Positions 1-5,587 of a stretch of 5,587 bases of DNA are shown one piece after another (position 1 is the stretch's first letter; the number at the start of each line of letters is the position of its first letter). The position numbers and the translations under genes were made by a program. A model generated the notes under the pieces. The model had not been told where the DNA came from. It saw nothing but the letters and a program-made list of their open reading frames with translations, and did not search any database. The DNA lies in NCBI GenBank assembly GCA_964469165.1, contig CAYXXZ010000148.1, forward strand, positions 1 to 5,587, written 5' to 3'. Source of the stretch: CAYXXZ01 sp964469165. Its GTDB lineage: Bacteria > Pseudomonadota > Gammaproteobacteria > Pseudomonadales > Porticoccaceae.

Positions 1-207
1 GCGGCCCCCAAAGTTTGGGCGGGTTCTGGCGTCCTATATGCCAATAGCGTTCAACGGCAGCCTGATCTGGCGTCACGTAGCGATTACACATAAGGAAATT
101 CTGGCGCGTTTGCTGCCGGTGTGCAATGTACGCTGGCTAGTATGCTGCTGTTTTGTCGATTTGGGAGTGCATGTTAGAGCAGCTTGCGCTGCTGATGTCG
201 TGCAGCT

Positions 208-224
208 CCCAGGCTGCGCCTGGG
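208..224. repeat. Perfect hairpin, 7-bp stem, 3-nt loop
   Basis: CCCAGGC at 208-214 and GCCTGGG at 218-224 are exact reverse complements around the loop TGC. The stem is entirely strong apart from one A-T pair. No T-run follows on either strand, so this is not a standard intrinsic terminator. It is the first of four consecutive hairpins. Confidence 0.75.
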
Positions 225-243
225 CCCCTGTCCGATGACGATG

Positions 244-268
244 CCAGCCCGGTTCCCGGCCTGGCTGG
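244..268. repeat. GC-rich nested hairpin
   Basis: CCAGC (244-248) pairs with GCTGG (264-268). Inside it CCGG (249-252) pairs with CCGG (256-259) around the loop TTC, leaving a 4-nt bulge on the 3' side (260-263). It abuts the next, larger hairpin. No T-run follows it. Confidence 0.55.
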
Positions 269-320
269 GACTTTCCGTCCCCAAATTCGCCTTCGCTCAT
301 TTGTGGCCTTAAAAGTCCCA
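266..320. repeat. Large two-tier hairpin with a 9-bp outer stem
   Basis: TGGGACTTT (266-274) is the exact reverse complement of AAAGTCCCA (312-320). Within the 37-nt interval, CCCCAAAT (279-286) pairs with ATTTGTGG (299-306) at 7 of 8 positions. This leaves a 12-nt apical loop (287-298) and a small internal loop between the tiers. Two coaxial stems of this kind are more than expected from a random stretch of this size and suggest a selected DNA or RNA structure. The orientation is unknown because the stem is nearly symmetrical. Confidence 0.6.
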
Positions 321-329
321 CACATGACG

Positions 330-345
330 CACCCCTGACGGGGTG
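330..345. repeat. Perfect hairpin, 6-bp stem, 4-nt loop
   Basis: CACCCC (330-335) and GGGGTG (340-345) are exact reverse complements around the loop TGAC. Purine-rich sequence follows on the plus strand. On the minus strand the next T-run (TTTT at 311-314) is about 16 nt away, too far for a standard intrinsic terminator. Confidence 0.6.
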
Positions 346-521
346 GAGAAAGGGCTGGATTTTCAAGGGGTTGCGGGGAAAAGGTGGTTTACCGCTTTGT
401 AGAACAGAGAGGGCGACGAAATAGCGTAAGGGTTTGATTCTTCAGGAGAGTGTTCGGCCACAGTTGTCGCCTTGTGAGCGGTAGACGGAGTGGCTATTTA
501 CTGCTGCCAGCGTGATGACTA

Positions 522-558
522 CATGCAGAAGGTATTTCATTTGCGTTTTGGCTGCATG
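522..558. repeat. 7-bp inverted repeat, 23-nt spacer
   Basis: CATGCAG (522-528) is the exact reverse complement of CTGCATG (552-558). The left arm overlaps one of two copies of GACTACAT (517-524 and 572-579), each of which has a TGCTGC shortly upstream (502-507 and 561-566). Chance is a reasonable alternative for a 7-bp match in a region of this size. Confidence 0.3.
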
Positions 559-632
559 ATTGCTGCGCGGCGACTACATACGGGCAACAAGGGCTTTACA
601 GTGCTGCGTCACTAAGCATGCGTAAAAATGTC

Positions 633-643
633 ACTACAGTAGT
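633..643. promoter_or_regulatory. Perfect 11-nt palindrome, operator-like
   Basis: ACTAC and GTAGT flank a single central A, forming a symmetric site about 118 bp upstream of the candidate -35 element. The half-site ACTAC also occurs inside the two GACTACAT copies at 517-524 and 572-579. GTCACTA occurs at 608-614 and again at 630-636, 22 bp apart, close to two helical turns, and its second copy overlaps the palindrome. This resembles a regulator-binding cluster. No regulator gene is in the window and I do not recognise the site. Confidence 0.3.
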
Positions 644-731
644 TCGCATCCAGCTATCTGCACACCTGCCTTGCTCGCTAACGAACATGCGCGTAGCCCG
701 GATGCCTGCGATGACAGAAGTCTTCGAACTG

Positions 732-754
732 ACCTGATCGCTCTCGATTCAGGT
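732..754. promoter_or_regulatory. Inverted repeat just upstream of the -35, possible operator
   Basis: ACCTGATCG (732-740) pairs with CGATTCAGGT (745-754) over nine base pairs with one bulged T, around the loop CTCT (741-744). It ends 6 nt before the candidate -35 hexamer of the PHP-ATPase gene, a common place for an activator or repressor site. It could instead be a small hairpin ending a transcript from the left, but no T-run follows. It also contains the last in-frame stop (TAA, 754-756) upstream of the gene's start. Confidence 0.4.
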
Positions 755-760
755 AAGGCA

Positions 761-789
761 TTGAATTCCCCCACCAACTCTTCTACGAT
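761..789 (+). promoter_or_regulatory. Candidate sigma70 promoter for the PHP-ATPase gene
   Basis: TTGAAT (761-766) and TACGAT (784-789) each match the consensus hexamers at 4 of 6 positions and are separated by exactly 17 bp. A start about 7 nt downstream would give a leader of roughly 55 nt that includes the AT-rich tract 797-819. TGACA (789-793) and TGTCA (819-823) form a short inverted repeat over the presumed start site, a possible repressor position. The match is only moderate. Confidence 0.4.
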
Positions 790-837
790 GACACGCAATT
801 AATTAAAAAATTTCATATTGTCACGTTTTTTGAGCAT

Positions 838-842
838 GAGGT
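838..842 (+). promoter_or_regulatory. Shine-Dalgarno sequence for the PHP-ATPase gene
   Basis: GAGGT lies 10 nt before the ATG at 853, within normal limits though slightly long. No other ATG, GTG or TTG lies in this frame between the upstream stop at 754-756 and 853, so this site supports the chosen start. Confidence 0.6.
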
Positions 843-852
843 AAGCACGTCG

Positions 853-3800
853 ATGAGTAAACCGCGAACGCATCAAGGATCTGTCTGGCGGTTGTGGGAC
901 TTCCATTGTCATACACCTGCTTCCTACCACTGGAAGGGAAAGAAATTGCGCGGTTTGGTCGAGGCGGATAGGGAGCAGTTGGTTGCTCAGACTGTCAGCG
1001 CGATGGCGAGAGCAACCCCCGAAGTGTTCGTGACAATGGACTACTGGACCTTTGACGGGTACTTAGCTATCGCCGAGTACGAAAAGATGCATCCGGGCGC
1101 GCTTGCCGGAAAGGTTGTCTTTCCGGGCATTGAATTACGTGTTGAGAGCTCGTTGAAGCAGCGCCTGAACGTACACCTGGTGCTCGATCGTGAGGTGTCT
1201 CCGCAGACGTTGAAGGACGTTTTGGCTGTCCTTAAGATCAGTTTGAAAGGGGGCGACCGGTCCCTGAGTGACGAATGCTTGGCCCAACATTCTCGTGAAC
1301 TAGGTTCCGACCGGTTGGCGAAGGGCAGCTTCGACGGGAAAAGGGTGGCCGCCGACGATGAGTATGCACTAGAGGTTGGCTGGCAGACCGCCATGGTCAC
1401 TCAGGAATCACTGAGAGAAGCCCTGAGGGTGATAGGTGATCGAGGTTTGCTCCTGATGCCGTGGGACACGTATGGTGGTCTCTTGGACATTGACTGGGTC
1501 GCTCACTACGCAGAGGTGCGGCGTTTCCGGACGGCTGCGGACATCTTTGAGTGCAAGGATGAAGGTAATCGCCTGGCCTTTCACGGGCAGAAAAGCACAT
1601 TGAACGAGAAGTACTTCGATAGTTTCTGGAGTTCTCTGGACAAGAAGGCGCGTCTTTGCGTTCGCGGTACCGATGCGCACAGCTTCGCCGACTATGGCGT
1701 ATTCCCGAGCGACATGAGGACGTGGCTTAAAACTGAGCCCACGTTCCAGGGGTTGCGTCATGCCATCAAGGAGCCGGTGTCCCGCTCGTACATCGGGGAC
1801 GTGCCACCGAAAAAGGCATTTGTCGATGCCAATGGGCGCCTCTTCATGGACCGTCTGCAGATCTCTATAAAGGCGGGCGTCAAGACGGACGAGAAGTGGT
1901 TTAGCGGTACAGATCTGAAGCTAAACCCGGATTTGGTAGCTATCATCGGCAACAAGGGGTCTGGTAAGAGCGGTTTGGCCGAAGTGCTCGCTCTGGCGGG
2001 TAATTCTAAGGCGCACGACTTTTTCACCTTCTTGGTGGACAACCGTTTCAAGAGCGGTAGCGGTCATCGTGCAGGAGCCTTCGAGGCAAAGCTTACCTGG
2101 CGTAACGGCGATGTAGGTCAAGTCACGCTGGATCAGCAGGCTCGGGCAGATCAGCCTGAGCGAGTCAGGTACATTTCACAGACGTATTTTGAGGAGCTTT
2201 GCAACGACCACATCGCCGGTAAGTCGGATCGCTTCAGCGCCGAGATTCGTAAGGTCCTGTTTTCGCACCTTGATCACGCAGACCGTGGTAGCCACCAGAA
2301 TCTGGACGAATACCTTGCTGCTAAAGAGCAGCCTGCTCAGGAGAGGATTGAAGGCCATCGCCAGACGCTGCGCAAGGTCAACGCCCAGCTCGCTGAGCTG
2401 GAGCGTCAGTCGGGCGCAGCCCATGAAAATGAGCTTAAGGAGAAACTTGCTTCCAAGAAGCTTGAGTTTGGTGACCTCCAGGCAAAAAAACCTGCTGAAA
2501 TACCGAAGCCAGCTGATGCAGATGCCGCCTCCGCACCTACAGCTGAATCTCAACGCTTAGCAGCCATTGCGCAGGAACTCGCCCAGTTGGAGGCCGCTAC
2601 AACTGCAGCGGACGACGCACGGCGAGAGCTGGTCGAGCGCAGGAACACGCTATCAAGCGTTAGTCAGCGATTGTCAGCATTCGAGCAGCAGGCGGCCGAA
2701 ACGAACAAGGAACTTCTCGCTGAAATGCACGAAGTCAATGTGACCTTTCAACATGTGTTGAAGGTTGAGACCCAGCGGATTGTGATTGATGGCGTTATCA
2801 GCACCACGGAGAACGAGCTTAGCAAACTGGCTACCGAGCAATTGGATCGCGCCGCCAAGCAGCAGGCGCTGGTGACGGAGCGCACGCATCTGCAGGAGCA
2901 ACTCGATCAGCCCAACAGGCTCTACCAACAGTATGTGGTCCAGCTCTCCGCGTGGGAAAAAGCTGTCAAGGCTTTGGTTGGTACGCCTGACGAACCTGAG
3001 ACGATAGCGTTCTACGAGGGGCGACTTGCAGAACTGGCTCAGTTGCCTGGGCGCTGCAGGATCCTGGAGGATGAACAGGACAAGTTGGTGAAAAATATCC
3101 ACGCAGAGCTGATGGCTATCGCGGATTCGCGCCGGCCGCTGTTCGCTGTTGTGGAGGGGCTGGTTGCGGGTGTCCCGAGTGTCGCGACCGAGCTAAAGGT
3201 GGAGTTCCAAAGCGGCCTTTTTTTCGACCGGCAAGCCTTCGTCGAGCAGTTTTTTGCACTGGTCAAACAGAACACCGGCGGCTTCAGGGGAGATGATGAG
3301 GGTCCAGCAAAACTCGTGGCTCTGCTCCGCAGTATTGACTTTCACGACGCCGAGAGCCTGGCCAAGGGTCTCAGGGATATCCGAGCGACGATTACCGCTG
3401 GTTCGGAACAGCCCGGCGCCGCATTACTCCCAATTCTTCGGACCAAGGTAACAGCAGAGCAACTGTATGAACGGCTTTTCGACCTGAAGCACGTAGAAGC
3501 AAAGTTCTCGCTTAGCCTGGCAGGAACCACTATCCAGCAGATGTCGCCAGGCCAACGCGGAGCCTTGCTGCTTATTTTTTATCTTTTGGTCGACACTGAC
3601 CCAACGCCGCTCATATTGGACCAGCCGGAAGAGAATCTGGATAACCAGACTGTCTACTCCTTGCTGGTGCCAATCATCCAGCGTGCCAAGGAGCGCCGAC
3701 AGATTGTCATGGTCACCCACAACGCCAATTTGGCAGTGTGCTGCGACGCCGAGCAGATCATCCACGCCGAGTTCGACCGCAGTGATCAGTTTGCACTGGC

Positions 3801-3909
3801 ATACGCCGCCGGTGCCATCGAGAGCTCGGAGCTAAATCGCTTGGTCCTGGACGTTCTAGAAGGAACGATCCCGGCGTTCGATAACCGGCGAGATAAGTAT
3901 TTTCACTAG
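853..3909 (+). CDS. trlF: TrlF family AAA/ABC-like ATPase with N-terminal PHP phosphoesterase domain
   Basis: The 1018-residue protein is probably a cytosolic ATP-dependent metallo-phosphoesterase or nuclease. PHP domain, about residues 12-315: DFHCH (16-20), PGIEL with E94, NVHLV with H108, and GTDAH (272-276) supply metal ligands. Two usual PHP histidines seem absent (Y64 in a degraded TDH motif; no HP motif near 202). ATPase: Walker A GNKGSGKS (366-373), a possible Q-loop near Q443, signature SPGQRG (898-903), Walker B LILDQPEENLD (920-930) and H-loop THNAN (955-959). Charged heptad-rich sequence at about 485-750, with a Pro/Ala-rich break at 544-565, indicates an SMC/Rad50-like coiled-coil insertion. 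There is no signal peptide or membrane segment. The family name is recalled from NCBI protein naming, and the function is poorly known. By analogy with RloC, PrrC, PARIS and Septu, where a related ATPase controls a nuclease, I infer a defence role. No partner gene is visible. The reading frame is intact, and ATG 853 is the only credible start. Confidence 0.85.
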   Translation: MSKPRTHQGSVWRLWDFHCHTPASYHWKGKKLRGLVEADREQLVAQTVSAMARATPEVFVTMDYWTFDGYLAIAEYEKMHPGALAGKVVFPGIELRVESSLKQRLNVHLVLDREVSPQTLKDVLAVLKISLKGGDRSLSDECLAQHSRELGSDRLAKGSFDGKRVAADDEYALEVGWQTAMVTQESLREALRVIGDRGLLLMPWDTYGGLLDIDWVAHYAEVRRFRTAADIFECKDEGNRLAFHGQKSTLNEKYFDSFWSSLDKKARLCVRGTDAHSFADYGVFPSDMRTWLKTEPTFQGLRHAIKEPVSRSYIGDVPPKKAFVDANGRLFMDRLQISIKAGVKTDEKWFSGTDLKLNPDLVAIIGNKGSGKSGLAEVLALAGNSKAHDFFTFLVDNRFKSGSGHRAGAFEAKLTWRNGDVGQVTLDQQARADQPERVRYISQTYFEELCNDHIAGKSDRFSAEIRKVLFSHLDHADRGSHQNLDEYLAAKEQPAQERIEGHRQTLRKVNAQLAELERQSGAAHENELKEKLASKKLEFGDLQAKKPAEIPKPADADAASAPTAESQRLAAIAQELAQLEAATTAADDARRELVERRNTLSSVSQRLSAFEQQAAETNKELLAEMHEVNVTFQHVLKVETQRIVIDGVISTTENELSKLATEQLDRAAKQQALVTERTHLQEQLDQPNRLYQQYVVQLSAWEKAVKALVGTPDEPETIAFYEGRLAELAQLPGRCRILEDEQDKLVKNIHAELMAIADSRRPLFAVVEGLVAGVPSVATELKVEFQSGLFFDRQAFVEQFFALVKQNTGGFRGDDEGPAKLVALLRSIDFHDAESLAKGLRDIRATITAGSEQPGAALLPILRTKVTAEQLYERLFDLKHVEAKFSLSLAGTTIQQMSPGQRGALLLIFYLLVDTDPTPLILDQPEENLDNQTVYSLLVPIIQRAKERRQIVMVTHNANLAVCCDAEQIIHAEFDRSDQFALAYAAGAIESSELNRLVLDVLEGTIPAFDNRRDKYFH

Positions 3910-4022
3910 CAAGGGTAACCACCGAAGCGGCTCTTGGAGTTCCATTCAATAGCGTCTTTTATCTCAACCTTGCGATGATCGAAGTGAGCCGAACAGCGTG
4001 AGTACGGCAGGGTGCCGGTTGA

Positions 4023-4048
4023 CCAAGCTCGCTGCAGTAAGGGCTTGG
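4023..4048. repeat. Hairpin between the convergent genes
   Basis: CCAAGC (4023-4028) is the exact reverse complement of GCTTGG (4043-4048), with a 14-nt loop. It lies between both stop codons and could take part in ending transcription, but it has no U-tract. Chance is possible. Confidence 0.35.
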
Positions 4049-4149
4049 AGGGCCCGAGCCGAATGGTAGCCAGGCAGAAAGCCGCCTGTCATCATAACGA
4101 ATTCAATTTGACGTGGCGGCGACCGCTGGTTGGTTAACAGAACAGTCTT

Positions 4150-4161
4150 GGGGGCGGGGGG
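4150..4161 (+). repeat. G-tract of 11 G in 12 nt
   Basis: Five G, one C and six G run together, 8 nt outside the relaxase stop codon (TAA on the minus strand at 4170-4172). On the relaxase transcript this is a C-tract. It could affect transcript ending or be prone to slippage. No function is assigned. Confidence 0.5.
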
Positions 4162-4169
4162 AACGCCAG

Positions 4170-5587
4170 TTATCCTAGCTCCAGTTCTGATTCCGTTTGT
4201 GGTGCCGTGGTGTCCAGGCCATACTGGTTCTGGATCGGTTCTATGGTGACCTCGGTCTGCAAATCATGCGCCAATCCTTTATACGTCACCTTATTCACTT
4301 GGTCCGGTAGTTTTTCGGCATCATCCGTGAACACGACAACCTCGTGCCGTTCCCGCGAAATGCTGACATAGTAAGTGTCCTGGGCCGTGGTGCGGCTGAA
4401 GCTTTCCGCGTTGTATAGCACCCGGTCGCAGGTCAGTCCCTGGGCGCTATGCGCGGTGGTGGTATAGGCGTAATCCATGTTCAGTGGCCGGTCTGTGGGC
4501 AGCTGGACATGACGGCCGTTGGTTTCAAGCGTGATGCTGGCCGCGTCCACGGCCAAGACTTTCGCCAGTTGGCCATTGACCAGATCATTATGGGCATCGT
4601 TTCGAGTGATGCGGACATGGTCGCCAGCAGAGAGTTCCGCACGGTTCGGGTGATAGACCGACAGCTTGCTCATGGTCTTGGGAATGATTTCGATGGGTGC
4701 TGAAGGTGCAAGGCCGGGCTGCAGCGGTTCCAGTGTGATGCGGTCGTGTCGTGTGCTGCCGGTGACCCGGTACAGCTCGCCCCGTTTCAGTCCGCATTGG
4801 TAATCCCGTTCAGGAACGACGATATCGCCCACGGTGTAATACCGGGCCACGCTGCGCTCTGCGCGGGTGGTGTCATGGCGGGCCAACAGTTGGCATTGAT
4901 GCCCTCTGCCTTCCAAGCCAAGCAGGGCGTGGATCCGTTCATTGATGGCTTGGCGTGACGCATTGGTGCCGGTAACGACAATGGTGTTGGCCTGCTCTGT
5001 AGTAGGCAGTGTCGTATAGGCTTGAGCGATGGCCTCATACCGGGCGGAACTATCCCGTGTTTTCTTGCCGTGTTCATCGACAGCAAACTGATCCGGGATC
5101 CAATGGATCTGATTCAGAAGCGGCAAAGATCGGCTGGCCTTGCCTTCGGCAGCCAGTTGTACCGCCTGGCGCAGTCGTTCCGAGCGTTGGCGCTGGATGT
5201 CGGCCATCAGGACGGTTTTCATGCCGCGCTCTTGCAGCAGGGCAAAGGCACGGCCCGCCTCGATGGCCTTGGTCTGGGCGGTGTCGCCCAGCAAGACCAC
5301 CTTGGCCCCTGTCGGCTGAATGAGCGCCAGCAGCTTGTCCATCTGTCGTACAGGCACGACTCCGGCTTCATCAATGACTACAACGGATTGCGGCCCCAGG
5401 GCGTTGAGGAAAGGGCGTTTGTCGGCGGCAGCCAGCACTGATGCGATGGTGTTGGCCGGTATGCCATCTTCGCGCAGGTTGCGCACCATGTTGCCATAGG
5501 GAGCCAGGGCCACCATGTCGTGGCCTTGCCCCTGCAGGATGGCCTGGGCGTTTTGTAGGGCGAAGGATTTTCCCGTGCCTGCCAGCC
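4170..5587 (-). CDS. MobF-family conjugative relaxase/helicase, C-terminal part (cut by window edge)
   Basis: The frame stays open to the right edge, giving 471 visible residues; the ATG at 5514-5516 is internal. It opens at helicase motif I, AGTGKS (visible residues 2-7). Next come Walker B DEAG (72-75), GDTAQ (100-104, motif III), QRQR (131-134, motif IV-like), AHSAQG (378-383, motif V) and SRER (410-413, motif VI). This is the full motif set of an SF1B (RecD/TraI-type) 5'-3' helicase. In TrwC- and TraI-type proteins this helicase follows an N-terminal relaxase that nicks oriT and stays attached to the transferred strand; that half would lie outside the window. Only about 58 residues follow motif VI, which fits the shorter TrwC-like class rather than F TraI with its long C-terminal extension. 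A free-standing RecD-like helicase cannot be excluded, because no relaxase residues are visible. Its promoter is also outside. Confidence 0.8.
   Translation of the reverse strand, partial: LAGTGKSFALQNAQAILQGQGHDMVALAPYGNMVRNLREDGIPANTIASVLAAADKRPFLNALGPQSVVVIDEAGVVPVRQMDKLLALIQPTGAKVVLLGDTAQTKAIEAGRAFALLQERGMKTVLMADIQRQRSERLRQAVQLAAEGKASRSLPLLNQIHWIPDQFAVDEHGKKTRDSSARYEAIAQAYTTLPTTEQANTIVVTGTNASRQAINERIHALLGLEGRGHQCQLLARHDTTRAERSVARYYTVGDIVVPERDYQCGLKRGELYRVTGSTRHDRITLEPLQPGLAPSAPIEIIPKTMSKLSVYHPNRAELSAGDHVRITRNDAHNDLVNGQLAKVLAVDAASITLETNGRHVQLPTDRPLNMDYAYTTTAHSAQGLTCDRVLYNAESFSRTTAQDTYYVSISRERHEVVVFTDDAEKLPDQVNKVTYKGLAHDLQTEVTIEPIQNQYGLDTTAPQTESELELG

Larger units (their letters stand above)
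1..852. other. Long gene-free region upstream of the PHP-ATPase gene
   Basis: No open reading frame here combines a credible start, a ribosome binding site and a recognisable protein. The longest candidate is antisense, begins with TTG at 366 and has a pyrimidine-rich sequence where a Shine-Dalgarno should be. A shorter version of it starts at ATG 300, with a weak AAGG upstream. Its Arg/Gln/Pro/Ser-rich product resembles nothing I know. The region instead holds hairpins at 208-345, small palindromes and direct repeats at 502-754, and the promoter area of the following gene. An AT-rich tract at 797-819 stands out from its surroundings. The left part could be a structured RNA, a single-strand origin or other plasmid maintenance site, or decayed coding sequence. 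I cannot choose between these. Confidence 0.6.
3910..4169. other. Intergenic gap between convergent genes
   Basis: This 260-bp stretch separates the 3' ends of the PHP-ATPase gene and the relaxase gene. No credible ORF, tRNA or insertion-sequence end is visible. It contains three short hairpins: 4005-4017 (CGGCA/TGCCG, loop GGG), 4023-4048, and 4071-4088 (CAGGC/GCCTG). It also has a G-tract at 4150-4161. None of the hairpins is followed by a T-run on either strand, so I cannot identify an intrinsic terminator for either gene, although convergent genes often share one. Confidence 0.6.

Noticed and set aside
137..325. Second antisense ORF (62 codons) and plus-strand ORFs at 38-238 and 153-338
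   Set aside because: They overlap one another in several frames, lack ribosome binding sites and encode no recognisable domain. They look like chance open frames in GC-rich DNA.
73..366. Antisense ORF of 97 codons (TTG start at 366, or ATG at 300 for 75 codons)
   Set aside because: It has no Shine-Dalgarno before the TTG and only a weak AAGG before the ATG. The low-complexity Arg/Gln/Ser/Pro product resembles no known family, and the frame runs through the hairpin cluster.
693..704. GTAGCCCGGATG, resembling the start of REP/BIME-type repeats
   Set aside because: Only one arm is present. The matching reverse arm that would complete a REP hairpin is not found nearby.
2176..3102. ORFs of 123-142 codons on both strands inside trlF
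   Set aside because: They are out-of-frame shadows within the coiled-coil coding region and show no domain signature.
42..3955. 9-bp direct repeat CAATAGCGT at 42-50 and 3947-3955 flanking trlF, with AATAGCGT also at 420-427
   Set aside because: Tempting as a target duplication, but about one 9-bp match between the two non-coding regions is expected by chance, and no terminal inverted repeats or recombinase accompany it.
5022..5441. Plus-strand ORF of 139 codons opposite the relaxase, and similar frames at 4449-4703, 4746-4958 and 5009-5323
   Set aside because: These are mirror frames of the relaxase helicase, which carries a full ordered set of helicase motifs on the minus strand.
1..5587. 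CRISPR array, tRNA, rRNA or complete insertion sequence
   Set aside because: I saw no regularly spaced repeats, no cloverleaf-like sequence, no conserved rRNA stretch and no transposase anywhere in the window.

Overview
The window looks like accessory DNA from a proteobacterial conjugative plasmid or integrative element. The evidence is the C-terminal half of a MobF (TrwC/TraI-type) relaxase-helicase at the right edge. Base composition is moderately GC-rich, and codon use in both genes looks ordinary for beta- or gammaproteobacteria. The exact host cannot be told from sequence alone.

Layout, left to right. Positions 1-852 hold no convincing gene. This stretch contains a dense cluster of four perfect or near-perfect hairpins (208-345). 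Further right come several short palindromes and repeats (522-754), then a candidate sigma70 promoter (761-789) and a Shine-Dalgarno sequence for the next gene. Positions 853-3909 (+) encode one 1018-residue protein. It has an N-terminal PHP phosphoesterase-type domain fused to an ABC/SMC-like ATPase that is split by a long coiled coil (TrlF family). Positions 3910-4169 are a 260-bp non-coding gap between convergent genes. Positions 4170-5587 (-) encode the helicase part of the relaxase; its N-terminal relaxase domain lies beyond the right edge.

The relaxase would nick and unwind DNA for conjugative transfer. The TrlF-like protein does not look like part of the transfer machinery. Its design, a metal-dependent phosphoesterase or nuclease domain coupled to an ABC-type ATPase sensor, matches the plan of several anti-phage or anti-plasmid systems. 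It faces the relaxase convergently, has its own promoter-like region and has no visible partner gene. I therefore read it as a stand-alone cargo gene, probably defensive, sitting at the 3' end of the relaxase gene. The defence role is inference, not something the sequence proves.
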